A stretch of 64,000 bases of DNA, from positions 90,107-154,106 of the forward strand of contig CAYNPO010000009.1 of NCBI GenBank assembly GCA_964399165.1, given 5' to 3'. This stretch comes from UBA6144 sp964399165 (GTDB lineage Bacteria; Bdellovibrionota; Bacteriovoracia; Bacteriovoracales; Bacteriovoracaceae). The position numbers and the translations under genes were made by a program. Under the pieces are notes generated by a model. The model searched no databases. It worked only from the letters and a program-made list of their open reading frames with translations, and was not told the origin of the DNA. Each line of letters starts with the position of its first letter. Position 1 is the first letter of the stretch. Below are positions 24,852-33,311 of this stretch, in pieces.

Positions 24852-25382
24852 ATGAAAGCCTTTTTTGCCACCGCCTTGCTGCTCACCAGCACCCTTGCTG
24901 CCGCTCAATACCGTCCCCGTCCTTTGCCTGGCCCCCGTCCTGATTTCGGGCGTGATCGTACTGAAAGCCTGGGCACGGTGGTTGTGCGCGGCCGCCGCGC
25001 CTCCGTGGGCTTCGAGCGCGTGGACTCCTGCGCCCGCGTGGGCGGTGAGGGGCGTGTGCGCGCCATCAAGTTGCGCGCTCTCAATGATGACGTGAACATC
25101 TTTAACGTGACCGTCCGCTTCGAAAACGGACGGGTGCAGCCCCTGTTCGGCCTTGCCGGACACCTCTATGCCCGTGGCGAGACCCGTTGGGTCGATTTGC
25201 CAGGCAACGCCCGCTGCATCGACAGTGTGATGGTCGTTGCCGCCGACGATGATGACCGCGCTGGCCGCCGTTGCGGCGGAGACGGGCGCCGGGATGGACG
25301 TCGCGACGACCGCCGTTGCGGGCCCCGTGCTGACCGCCCTGCCCGGGTCGAAATCATCGGTCAAATCGGCCGCCGGCGCTGA
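24852..25382 (+). CDS. Secreted beta-sandwich protein, paralog 2 of 3
   Basis: 176 residues. Signal peptide MKAFFATALLLTSTLAAA followed by a short Arg/Pro region (YRPRPLPGPRPDFGRD). The conserved domain has FERVDSCARV, EGRVRAIKLRALNDDVNI, TVRFENGRV, RWVDLPGNARCIDSVMVV and VEIIGQIG. It differs from the other two by an insertion of about 30 residues rich in Asp, Arg and Gly between the last strands (DDRAGRRCGGDGRR and following), including two additional cysteines, and by lacking most of the N-terminal basic tail. GGAGG just before ATG 24852. Own terminator follows. Confidence 0.75.
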   Translation: MKAFFATALLLTSTLAAAQYRPRPLPGPRPDFGRDRTESLGTVVVRGRRASVGFERVDSCARVGGEGRVRAIKLRALNDDVNIFNVTVRFENGRVQPLFGLAGHLYARGETRWVDLPGNARCIDSVMVVAADDDDRAGRRCGGDGRRDGRRDDRRCGPRADRPARVEIIGQIGRRR

Positions 25383-25402
25383 AGGAAAATGTATCGCTTC
25401 GG

Positions 25403-25436
25403 AAAGGGGCCCCATCTCGGGGCCCCTTTCTTTTTT
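25403..25436 (+). terminator. Intrinsic terminator after paralog 2
   Basis: Perfect 11-bp stem AAAGGGGCCCC (25403-25413) / GGGGCCCCTTT (25419-25429), five-base loop, then C and six T. 20 bases after the stop. Confidence 0.9.
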
Positions 25437-25527
25437 ACAGGGTGTCCTGACGAAGTCCACAAGCCTTGGATATGGGGAAAGGGACGAACGTGAATCCGCT
25501 CGTTTCCCTTTCAACTAGGAGAAAATC

Positions 25528-26097
25528 ATGTTTAAGGCCTTCATCGCCCTCCTGCTCGTCGCTGTAAGCGTCGAGTCCTTCGCCCAACACCGTCCCCGCC
25601 GTCACGGCGAGCCCGGCGGCGTCCGCCGTCGCACGGTTCCTGGCCCCGGTCCCGTCCGCCGCCACCCCGCTCCTGGCCCGGTCATCCGTCGCCACCCGCC
25701 CGTGGTCGTGCGCCGTTATCCCACCCGCACCTTCCCCGGCTACGGCGCCACCGTCACTCTGGGTGACGTTTTGATCTCCGGCCACAACGACAGCAGCTAC
25801 GAGCAAGTGGATTCTTGTTCCTACGTTTACGGCGAAGGCCGCATCAGCGCCATCAAGCTGCGCGCCCTCAATGACGATGTGACCATCCGGGGCGTGCGCG
25901 TGCGCTTCGAGGACGGCGGAGGCGTGAGCCTTCCCATCCTCTCCGGTTACCTCTACAACCGCCAAGAGACCCTGTGGGCCGACCTGCCCGGTTCTTCCCG
26001 CTGCGTGGACAGCGTGCAGATCGTGGGCTCCGACAACGACTACGGCCGCTCCGCCCGCGTCCAGATCCTCGGCCGCGTGGGCTACCGCCGCTTCTAA
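25528..26097 (+). CDS. Secreted Arg/Pro-rich beta-sandwich protein, paralog 3 of 3
   Basis: 189 residues. Signal peptide MFKAFIALLLVAVSVESFA, then a 50-residue Arg/Pro/His linker (PRRHGEPGG, PGPGPVRRHPAPGPVIRR) clearly related to that of paralog 1. The C-terminal domain (VTLGDVLISG, YEQVDSCSYV, EGRISAIKLRALNDDVTI, VRVRFEDGGGVSL, LWADLPGSSRCVDSVQIVGS) is nearly the same as in paralog 1. TAGGAG before ATG 25528. The three genes are separately terminated, so they are probably controlled individually. Function unknown; a cationic envelope or extracellular role is plausible. Confidence 0.75.
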   Translation: MFKAFIALLLVAVSVESFAQHRPRRHGEPGGVRRRTVPGPGPVRRHPAPGPVIRRHPPVVVRRYPTRTFPGYGATVTLGDVLISGHNDSSYEQVDSCSYVYGEGRISAIKLRALNDDVTIRGVRVRFEDGGGVSLPILSGYLYNRQETLWADLPGSSRCVDSVQIVGSDNDYGRSARVQILGRVGYRRF

Positions 26098-26104
26098 GAG
26101 AACG

Positions 26105-27037
26105 TCAGGTTTCTCCGACCACCGCCACGGGGGACTTCGGTCCCCCGTTTTTTTTGCGGTGACTCCGGATAAGCCCTTCGGCGGTGTACCAGGCGAGCCC
26201 CAGCCAGATCAGGATGAAGCCCTGCCAGCGCGCGGCCGGCATGGGTTCATGAAAAATCCACCAGCCGCACAGGAATTTCAACGAGGGTGAAAGGTACTGG
26301 GTGAAGCCCAGTACTTGCAGCGGGAGCCGTCTCGCCGCGTAGGCGAAAAGCACCAATGGCAGGCAAGTGATGATGCCCGAGAGGGAAAGCAGCAGGAACT
26401 TGCCATGCCCGAGCACCGCCAGATCCCGCTGGAGGTCGCCGCCCCGGTTGAGCCACCAGGCGAGGAAAGGTAGGAACACCACCGCGGTTTCGAAGCCCAG
26501 TCCCTCCAGCGCGCCCACGTGGGTCAGTTTGCGGATCACCCCGTAGAGCCCGAAGGTGAGGGACAAAGCCAAGGCGATCCAGGGGAAGGCCGCTAGCCCC
26601 GAGGAGAGGCCGATCCAGGCCACGCCCAGGCAGGCAAGGGCCACGGCCGGCCACTGAGTGCGGCGGAACGTCTCCTTGAGGAAGAGGCCGCCCACCACCA
26701 TGTTGATTAACGGGTTGAGGAAGTAGCCCATGCTGGCCTCGAGGATGTGTCCTTGGGTCACGGCCACCACGTACATGAGCCAGTTGGAGGCGATGAGAAA
26801 GGCGGAGAGCGTGAGCCAGCCCAAAAGCCGTGGCTCGCGCAATGCCGCCCGCAGGGGCGCCATCCTGCCGGTGGCCGGAACCAGTACTGCCAACGTCAGA
26901 ACGCTCCAGAAAAGCCGGTGCATGAACAGGTCTTCTCCGGGCAATTCCGGGAAAAACTTCCAGTAGATGGGAAAAAGCCCCCAACAGGAGAACGCCACGA
27001 TGGAGGCGAGCAGCGGGCGTCCCAGGCCGGGGATCAC
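26105..27037 (-). CDS. rarD: RarD-type EamA permease
   Basis: 310 residues, ten hydrophobic helices, drug/metabolite transporter superfamily. Start region SIVAFSCWGLFPIYWKFFPELPGEDLFMHRLFWSVLT and AVTQGHILEASMGYFLNPLINMVVGGLFLKE match RarD (chloramphenicol-sensitive protein), as does YIQFLSPSLKFL-like text FTQYLSPSLKFLCGWWIF. Start GTG 27037 overlaps the MFS stop by four bases (GTGA); a GTG 36 bases further upstream would only add a hydrophilic extension inside the MFS gene. Last gene of ALDH-MFS-rarD. Contains a terminator of the opposite strand in its final codons. Confidence 0.85.
   Translation of the reverse strand: MIPGLGRPLLASIVAFSCWGLFPIYWKFFPELPGEDLFMHRLFWSVLTLAVLVPATGRMAPLRAALREPRLLGWLTLSAFLIASNWLMYVVAVTQGHILEASMGYFLNPLINMVVGGLFLKETFRRTQWPAVALACLGVAWIGLSSGLAAFPWIALALSLTFGLYGVIRKLTHVGALEGLGFETAVVFLPFLAWWLNRGGDLQRDLAVLGHGKFLLLSLSGIITCLPLVLFAYAARRLPLQVLGFTQYLSPSLKFLCGWWIFHEPMPAARWQGFILIWLGLAWYTAEGLIRSHRKKNGGPKSPVAVVGET
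26128..26155 (+). terminator. Terminator of paralog 3, inside the rarD 3' end
   Basis: CGGGGGAC (26128-26135), TTCG loop, GTCCCCCG (26140-26147), eight T (26148-26155). The hairpin lies in the last codons of convergent rarD. Confidence 0.9.
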
Positions 27038-28269
27038 GGCAAACTCGCGTTCTTGGCGATGCGCCTGCCACACAGCCAGGCCAGTAATGTGATCACACAG
27101 GCGACGATCCCCACCAGCCCAAATCCTTCCAACCGGCCGTCTGAGGCTTCAGCGATCATCCATCCCGCCACCAGAGAGGAAGCTCCGGAAGCCAGCTGGC
27201 GGAAGGCGTTCTCCAGCCCCATGAAAGTGCCGCGTTTTTTCGGATCCACCACCAGCGAAAGCAACGTCATGGCGGGGATAAACCGGCCGGAACCGCTCAT
27301 CATGAACATGGTGGTGCAGAGGAGCGAAAGTGCCAGGGGCACCACACCCAAGTGGGTCACCAGCATCATGGGCATGAATGAAAAAAAGGCCATGATGGTG
27401 AACATGCGGTAGCTGCCGTGCCGGTCGCACAGCTTTCCGATGAGGCGGGATGAGAGCATGGTGGCGCAACCGCCCACCAGGTAGATGTACTTGAGCTGGG
27501 ACTCCGCCATGCCGGCGTTCTTCACCATGGAGGGGGCGAGGAAAGGGATGATCATGAACATCCCGAAGGCGAGGAGCGAGGTCAGAAGGAAGCCCTGCAT
27601 GTGCTTGCGCTCGGTGGCGATGGCGGCGAATTCGCGCAGGACCTCTTTGGGAGGGCGTGGTCCCTGTTTGTTGTTCACACGGGGAAGGGATTGGGCGGCC
27701 ATGAAGAAGGCTAGCGCGCCCAGGGCGACGATGAAGAGGAAGGGGGCGTGCCAGTCATACCACTCCGCCAGGGCGAGCCCGATGGGAATTCCCACCACGC
27801 TGGCCACGGAGAAGGAGGACATGACCACGCCGTTGGCGGAGCCCCGTCGTTGGGGCGGGATGAGGTCGGCCACCAGGGCGAAGACCACGCCGTTGAGAAC
27901 ACCCCCGAAGGCCCCCGCCACGATCCGCGCCCCCAGCAGCAAGGGAAAGTTGGGGGCGATGGCACACAGGAAGGTGCCCACTAGGAAACCGGCGAAGGCC
28001 AGCAAGAGGACTTTCTTGCGTTCGAGCCGGTCGGCGTTGATGGAATAGAGGAAGTTGGCCGCGCCGGCGGCGAAGGTGTAGCTGGATACGAGCATGCCGA
28101 ATTCAGATGTGCTGACTTCGAAGACGCGCATGAGTCGCGTACCCAGGGGCATCAGGATGACGAAGTCCAAGATATGGACGAATTGGATGGCGGCGAGAAG
28201 CCCCACCCAGAGGTTTTCCTGGCGCAGCGTCGGCCCTGTCGGGATGGTGGTTTGGGCGGGAGATTCCAT
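27034..28269 (-). CDS. MFS transporter
   Basis: 411 residues with 12 predicted helices. Major-facilitator features are NLWVGLLAAIQFVHILDFVILMPLG in helix 1, the loop 2-3 motif NADRLERKKVLL (equivalent to GxxxDRxGRR), ANGVVMSSFSVASVVGIPIG in the helix 4-5 region and DRHGSYRMF in the 8-9 loop. It belongs to the drug/sugar-efflux type (DHA1-like). ATG 28269 shares one base with the stop of the ALDH gene (TGATG). The link with an amino-acid catabolic aldehyde dehydrogenase suggests transport of a substrate or product, but this is unproven. Confidence 0.82.
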   Translation of the reverse strand: MESPAQTTIPTGPTLRQENLWVGLLAAIQFVHILDFVILMPLGTRLMRVFEVSTSEFGMLVSSYTFAAGAANFLYSINADRLERKKVLLLAFAGFLVGTFLCAIAPNFPLLLGARIVAGAFGGVLNGVVFALVADLIPPQRRGSANGVVMSSFSVASVVGIPIGLALAEWYDWHAPFLFIVALGALAFFMAAQSLPRVNNKQGPRPPKEVLREFAAIATERKHMQGFLLTSLLAFGMFMIIPFLAPSMVKNAGMAESQLKYIYLVGGCATMLSSRLIGKLCDRHGSYRMFTIMAFFSFMPMMLVTHLGVVPLALSLLCTTMFMMSGSGRFIPAMTLLSLVVDPKKRGTFMGLENAFRQLASGASSLVAGWMIAEASDGRLEGFGLVGIVACVITLLAWLCGRRIAKNASLP

Positions 28270-29774
28270 CAGGGGTTCAATCCCACCACATCTTCCAGCT
28301 TGGAACTCGTGTCATCCGTGGTCTCCAGGGCCGCCACGGCATTCACGCAATGGTCGACCATGCTGACGGCCGCCGGACGGAAGTTGCCGGAGTCCTTCAC
28401 GCCACCGAAAGGCAAGCGGGCGCTGGCCCCCACGGTGGAACGGTTCAAATTGATGATACCGGCGTCCAGATCGCGCAGGCAGCGCTGGAACAAGGCCTGA
28501 TCCCGAGTGAACACGGAAGCCGCCAGGCCGTACTCGGTGCAGTTGGCGGCCGCCAGGGCCTCGTCGATGTCGTCGTAGGGGAGGAAACAGGCGTTTGGCC
28601 CGAAGATCTCCTCCTGAACGAATTTGCCCTTCAGGTCGGCCTTCTCGAGGTAGTGCAGCGAGGGGGACACGTAATGGCCAAGCCATTTCATTTCAAGTTT
28701 CCGGGGAGCGAGCAGTTCCTGGGCGCCTTCCTTCAGGCCCTGGGCGCAGAAATCCAGGTACGCCTTCTCCGCAGCCGCGTCGATGACCGGCCCCATGAAG
28801 GCCGGCTTTTCCGCCAGCACGGGGTGGTCCACCCGGATGCGCTTGGCGGTGACGGTGAACTGGTCGATGAATTGTTGGGCGATCTTACGGTGCACAAGGA
28901 TGATGGAAGTGGACGTGCAGCGCTGGCCTGAGGTGAGGAAACAGGCGCGCAGCAGCTCCGGGAGCGCGTGGGGCACGTGGGCGTCGTGGTGGACGATGGT
29001 GGTGTTCTTCCCACCCAGTTCCAGCGCCACCATTTTCTTCAGGTCTTGATGCGTGTTCTTCAAGATCAACTTTCCTACTGCGCGCGAACCGGTGAAAAAC
29101 ACCGCGCGCACACGGGGATCCGAGGTGAGCTTGCCAGCGGTCACGCCCGTGCCGTTAATGAAGTTCACCACCCCCGCGGGGAAGCCCGCCTCCTCGAAGC
29201 ACTCCATCATCAGCTGGGCCGAGTAGATGGTCTTCTCAGAGGGCTTGAAGATGACGCTGTTCCCGGCGATGAGCGCAGAGAGGATCTGGCCGTTGGCCAG
29301 GTGGCAGGGGAAATTAAAGGGCCCGATGACCACCGCGGGCCCGATGGGCTTGTGGACCGTGTGCCCGTCGATGTTGGGCATGATTCCTTTGATGGTCTTG
29401 AGCGAAATCCGCGGGAGCGAGTCGTTCAGTGTGACGTCCACTTTGGAAATCACGGAGGCGGCTTCGGTCTTGGCCTCCCACAGAGGTTTTCCCACTTCCC
29501 ATGCCAAGGCTTCGGCGATGGCCTCCTGACGCTTCTTCACCGCGTCTTGGTAACGACGCAGGCAAGCCGAGCGCTCCTCCACGGAGGTCTTGCGCCAAAC
29601 CTCAAAGCCCTTCTGGGCCGAGACCACCACCGCATCCGCATGGGCATGCCAAACCTTGGCCTCCCACAGCAGCTTGTCCGTGTCCGCGGGGGAGGTTTTG
29701 CGCACGACCTCATCGCCGCCGGCGGGGGCGTGCCACTGTCCGTCGTAGAAGTCGCCCTTGAGTGTCATTTGCAT
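28269..29774 (-). CDS. AstD-like aldehyde dehydrogenase
   Basis: 501 residues, NAD(P)-dependent, cytoplasmic. The catalytic residues are Glu252 (LELGGKN) and Cys286 (TSGQRCTSTS), and the coenzyme motifs IGPFNFPCHLANG, VIFKPSEKT and FFTGSRAVG are present. The ending PFGGVKDSGNFRPAAVSMVDHCVNAVAALE is characteristic of succinylglutamate-semialdehyde dehydrogenase (AstD) and close relatives. Substrates could be N-succinylglutamate semialdehyde or the lysine-derived 2-aminoadipate semialdehyde. Start ATG 29774 with AAGGA upstream; it is the first gene of ALDH-MFS-rarD and is divergent from the DUF1338 gene (99 bases). Confidence 0.88.
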   Translation of the reverse strand: MQMTLKGDFYDGQWHAPAGGDEVVRKTSPADTDKLLWEAKVWHAHADAVVVSAQKGFEVWRKTSVEERSACLRRYQDAVKKRQEAIAEALAWEVGKPLWEAKTEAASVISKVDVTLNDSLPRISLKTIKGIMPNIDGHTVHKPIGPAVVIGPFNFPCHLANGQILSALIAGNSVIFKPSEKTIYSAQLMMECFEEAGFPAGVVNFINGTGVTAGKLTSDPRVRAVFFTGSRAVGKLILKNTHQDLKKMVALELGGKNTTIVHHDAHVPHALPELLRACFLTSGQRCTSTSIILVHRKIAQQFIDQFTVTAKRIRVDHPVLAEKPAFMGPVIDAAAEKAYLDFCAQGLKEGAQELLAPRKLEMKWLGHYVSPSLHYLEKADLKGKFVQEEIFGPNACFLPYDDIDEALAAANCTEYGLAASVFTRDQALFQRCLRDLDAGIINLNRSTVGASARLPFGGVKDSGNFRPAAVSMVDHCVNAVAALETTDDTSSKLEDVVGLNP

Positions 29775-29873
29775 GGCCAGTCCTTGGAGGGGAATTGATC
29801 CATCATACGGCGGGCAGCGCCTTCCGGCGAGGGGAGGAGACGTGGTAGAGTGCCCCATTCCTTGGAGGAAAGC

Positions 29874-30677
29874 ATGGCGAAAACCTTACCGGAGCTGTTG
29901 GATAAGATGTGGCGCGACTATGTGGCCATCAACCCCTTGGCCCAGAAGGTCCATGACCTCTTCACCGCCCGGGGTGACACCGTTTTAAACGACCACATCG
30001 CGCTCCGCACCTTCCGCCATCCGCGGGTGGGGGTGGACGTGCTCGCTGCCCCTTTCCTGGCCTCCGGCTACCGCTTCGGCGGTGACTATCACTTCACGGA
30101 CAAGAAACTCTACGCCAAGCACTATGAACACACTGACCCGAAGTTCCCCAAGATTTTCATCTCCGAGCTCAAAACCGAGGAGTTTTCCCCGGGGCTTCAA
30201 GAGGCCGTGAACGGCCTGGTTGCTCAGATCCCGGCCGGTCTGGAACACACCTTCGACTTTTGCTCCGTGGGCCGCCCCTGGAAGGCCACCCACGCCCTCT
30301 ACCAAAAACTGCTCCCCGAATCGGACTACGCCGCCTGGGTAAGCGCCTTCGGCTATCGTCCCAACCACTTCACCGTCTACATCAACGCCCTCAAGAGCTT
30401 CACCGACATCAAGGAGCTCAACGACTTCCTGAAAGCGACTGGCGTGAAACTCAACGCCAGTGGTGGCGAGATCAAGGGAACGCCCGAGGTGTTCCTCGAG
30501 CAGTCCTCCACCTTGGCCAATAACATTGAAGTTGCGTTCGACGACGGAAAGTTCACCATCCCCGCTTGCTACTATGAGTTCGCCAAGCGCTATCCCTTGC
30601 CCAATGGGCAGATGTACCAGGGGTTCGTGGCGGCTTCGGCGGATAAGATTTTTGAGTCGACGTCGAAGGGGCAGTGA
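29874..30677 (+). CDS. DUF1338 2-oxoadipate dioxygenase/decarboxylase (HglS-type)
   Basis: 267 residues, Fe(II) enzyme with a vicinal-oxygen-chelate fold. The metal triad appears as His41 (NDHIALRTF), His165 (PNHFTVYINAL) and Glu235 (CYYEFAKRY), with the substrate Arg45 nearby. HglS of Pseudomonas converts 2-oxoadipate, O2 to D-2-hydroxyglutarate and CO2 in lysine degradation. Short HglS relatives exist that lack the large insertions of the Pseudomonas protein. Start ATG 29874 has GGAGG. Convergent with astA-like (three bases between stops) and divergent from the AstD-like gene, so it stands in the middle of the cluster. Confidence 0.85.
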   Translation: MAKTLPELLDKMWRDYVAINPLAQKVHDLFTARGDTVLNDHIALRTFRHPRVGVDVLAAPFLASGYRFGGDYHFTDKKLYAKHYEHTDPKFPKIFISELKTEEFSPGLQEAVNGLVAQIPAGLEHTFDFCSVGRPWKATHALYQKLLPESDYAAWVSAFGYRPNHFTVYINALKSFTDIKELNDFLKATGVKLNASGGEIKGTPEVFLEQSSTLANNIEVAFDDGKFTIPACYYEFAKRYPLPNGQMYQGFVAASADKIFESTSKGQ

Positions 30678-30680
30678 GCC

Positions 30681-31748
30681 TTACTTCTTCCGCGCGGTCT
30701 TCTTGGACGGGGACTTTTTCTTCTCCGCGGGTTTGAACGTGGAGAAACGGATCGAATCCCCCACCCGCAGCTTCAACGCCGCCGCGGTCACGCCCGCGAT
30801 CTTCAGCCCGCCCGACTTCAGCTGCACCACGCCCCCGAGGGTGGCCCGGAACTTCCCCTTGGTCTTGGCAATGATGTAAGTCTGCGACCGGAACGCCTTC
30901 TCGCTGATCTCTGTGATCTCACCGACGACGCTTTCGCGCACGGTACGGATTTCGTCCAAGGGCGCGGTCAGTACCGGCCCGGGCTCAAAAATGCCCACCA
31001 AGTCGGACACGCGGAACCCTTCCTGCTCCAGGATGCGCTTGGCGGGCTCCGTGTTCGGATGCACCTTCGCGATCACGTCCTGGGCCTCTTGGGGCAGTAG
31101 GTTGGCGATGATGGGATACTTGGGCATGAGTTCCTCAATGAACTTCTTGCTCTTCATGGTCTGGTAGTCGGCCGAGGGGAAGTCGATCTTGAAGAAGTGA
31201 GCGCCGACGGCGTCCCAGAAGGGCGACCAGCCCGAATCGTTCACCCGTCCTCGCATCTCCGCGATCACCTCGTTCTCGAAGCACTGGCGGTTCTCCGCGA
31301 TGTACAGGAAGCGCGAGAGGGAGAGGAAGCGGCCGTTCTGCGAGTTGCGGAAGGACGGGTGCAGGTAGAGCGAACAGATTTCGGCCGGGCCGTTGTGGAT
31401 GAAGTGGAAGTGCAGGCTCAGTACCTGGGTCTTCACGTGGATGGACTTACTTTCGTGGTGGTGCTTCTCCATGCGGTAGAAGTAGTAGGGCTCGTAGCCG
31501 CCAATCTTGGAGATCAGGCCGCTCACGCCCACGATGCGGCCAGTGAAGAGTTCTTCCATCACGAAAAGATAGTCCTCGCCCCGAGGGCGGTCTTTGTCGG
31601 CGTCGGCGAAGCTGCGCTCCGAGTGGGTGATCCGGCGTTTGAGCACGGCGCGGTCGCGCGGCAGGGTCGTGAGGCCATGACCGGAGTCCTTGAGGAGCTC
31701 CATGAGGCCATCCAGGTCCTTTTGCTCGATCGGGCGGATGATGAACAA
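30681..31748 (-). CDS. astA: AstA-type N-succinyltransferase (arginine/lysine?)
   Basis: 355 residues. Matches arginine N-succinyltransferase along its length: FIIRPIEQKDLDGLMELL, GLTTLPRD, SERSF, YLFVMEE, ICSLYLHPSFR...NGRFLSLSRFLYIAE, VIAEMRG, GWSPFWDAVGAHFFKIDF, FIEELMPKYPI, LLPQEAQDVIAKVHP, AKRILEQEGFR and the C-terminal DEIRTVRES. It carries a 30-residue lysine-rich tail. In the AST pathway the enzyme uses succinyl-CoA to protect the alpha-amino group of arginine. Ten bases after the transaminase gene, so one transcript. No astB is present nearby, which makes the true substrate an open question. Confidence 0.88.
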   Translation of the reverse strand: MFIIRPIEQKDLDGLMELLKDSGHGLTTLPRDRAVLKRRITHSERSFADADKDRPRGEDYLFVMEELFTGRIVGVSGLISKIGGYEPYYFYRMEKHHHESKSIHVKTQVLSLHFHFIHNGPAEICSLYLHPSFRNSQNGRFLSLSRFLYIAENRQCFENEVIAEMRGRVNDSGWSPFWDAVGAHFFKIDFPSADYQTMKSKKFIEELMPKYPIIANLLPQEAQDVIAKVHPNTEPAKRILEQEGFRVSDLVGIFEPGPVLTAPLDEIRTVRESVVGEITEISEKAFRSQTYIIAKTKGKFRATLGGVVQLKSGGLKIAGVTAAALKLRVGDSIRFSTFKPAEKKKSPSKKTARKK

Positions 31749-31758
31749 GCGGACCCCT

Positions 31759-33147
31759 TTATTCTGACTCGCGCAGGCACTTGCCGATGATGGCGCAGGC
31801 CTGGTCGACGTCGTTTTCCGTGACGGAGAGCATGGGCATCAGGAAGCGCACCCGCGCGTGGGGCGCGCCCGCGGCCATGAAGCACATGAGTCCGTTCTCG
31901 AAGAGCTTGATGGTGAAGGCCTTGGTTTTGGGCTCATCGCCCCCGAAAACCGTCATGGCGACCATGGCGCCGATGCCCCAGGGGCCATGAATCTTTTGGG
32001 GCATCTCCTGGGCGAGTTTCTCCAGGTGGCCCGCGAAGCGTTGGTGCAGCTTCACGTTTTTGCCCTCGGGGCCAAGGATCCCGCCTTTCAGGATGGCGTC
32101 GACGATCCAGAGGCTGGCAGAGATTTGGCTGGAAGCGCCGGTGAAAGTCTGGGAGAGGAGCCCCGGCTTGGGCTTGTGCTCGTCATTGAAGAAGGTGGCG
32201 CAGACTTGGGAGTTCTTGCCCACGCTCACCACATCCACGTGCTTGTCCAGCTTGAAGTGCTGGAAGGCGAAGAGCTCGTGGGTGCGCGCGAAGCTCTGTA
32301 CCTCGTCCACGAAGACGGAGACGTTGTTCTCCTTGCACACGGCGATCAGGGCCTCGAAGAAGGCCGTCGTGCCGACCCAGGACCCGTTCTCGCCTTGGAT
32401 CAGCTCCATGATGAAGCCGGCGTGCTGCCCCGGGAAGCGCGTGATGGCCTTTTTCATCGCCTTCACCGCGGCGGCGGTGGAACCTTCGGGGTCCTTGGCG
32501 TCGTAGAAGGGGATGTAGTCCACGTCCAGGGTCTTAGGTAGTCCTTGGCGATAGGCGGCCTTGTCGGTGACCCAGGCCATGCCCAGGGTGCGGCCGGCGA
32601 AGCATTTCTCGAAGGCGAAAAAGCGGGCGGCGGGGCTCTTCTTTTGCAAGATGACCTTGAAGGCGTTCTCGTTGGCCATGGCGCCGGAGGTGGTGAGGAA
32701 GACGTTCTTCACCGTCGCGCCGTTTTTGCACGCTTGGGTGGAGAGCAAGTCCACCAGTTTGGCGGAGTCCAGGTTTTGTTGGAGGTGGCCGTTCATGACG
32801 GTGTTGTGAAGGGCGCCGTCCACCTGGGCCAGCACCGCGTCCGGATGGGAGTGGCCCATGAAGTGCACACCGATGCCGGTGATGAAGTCGTATTTCACGG
32901 AACCGTCGGCAAGTTCCACCAGCGCGCCGTTGCCCAGCCCGCTGCCAAGATAGGAGTAGAAGAGAGGGCCGCCCCGCTGCTCGCCGAACTTCTTCAACGT
33001 GGCCTGGTAGCTTTCGGTCAAGCCAGCGTCGGGCCCTTTTACCGCCGTGATTTTTTTCCGGTGCTCTTCCAGAGACTCGCGGATCAAACGCTTGGCCTCG
33101 GTGATGCGGGGGTCTTGGAAAAATCCTTGCGCGAGGGTCTTGGACAT
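31759..33147 (-). CDS. Class III PLP-dependent aminotransferase (AstC-like position)
   Basis: 462 residues. PLP Asp281 (VFVDEVQSF) and Schiff-base Lys311 (VVSVGKNSQVCATFF) are in place; the sequence GKNSQVC resembles the GKKTQVCG region of lysine 6-aminotransferase more than the typical GKALG of acetylornithine or succinylornithine transaminases. Also TTSGAMANENAFKV and ELIQGENGSWVGT. Likely removes a terminal amino group from lysine, ornithine or an N-succinyl derivative to give a semialdehyde for the AstD-like enzyme. First gene of the transaminase-astA unit. Confidence 0.82.
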   Translation of the reverse strand: MSKTLAQGFFQDPRITEAKRLIRESLEEHRKKITAVKGPDAGLTESYQATLKKFGEQRGGPLFYSYLGSGLGNGALVELADGSVKYDFITGIGVHFMGHSHPDAVLAQVDGALHNTVMNGHLQQNLDSAKLVDLLSTQACKNGATVKNVFLTTSGAMANENAFKVILQKKSPAARFFAFEKCFAGRTLGMAWVTDKAAYRQGLPKTLDVDYIPFYDAKDPEGSTAAAVKAMKKAITRFPGQHAGFIMELIQGENGSWVGTTAFFEALIAVCKENNVSVFVDEVQSFARTHELFAFQHFKLDKHVDVVSVGKNSQVCATFFNDEHKPKPGLLSQTFTGASSQISASLWIVDAILKGGILGPEGKNVKLHQRFAGHLEKLAQEMPQKIHGPWGIGAMVAMTVFGGDEPKTKAFTIKLFENGLMCFMAAGAPHARVRFLMPMLSVTENDVDQACAIIGKCLRESE

Positions 33148-33311
33148 GGGCGCTCCTGATGGCGGCGTGGCATGAAGATGCTTGTATTTTCGGTAGTTTA
33201 TACCTCGACTTCAAGCCCGGCAAGCCTGGCCCTGTAAGGAAAGGTTTTTCGCCGCAAAGGGTGCATGGTACTTTGTATTTCCACCATTTGAATCACGTTC
33301 CCGGAGAAACC

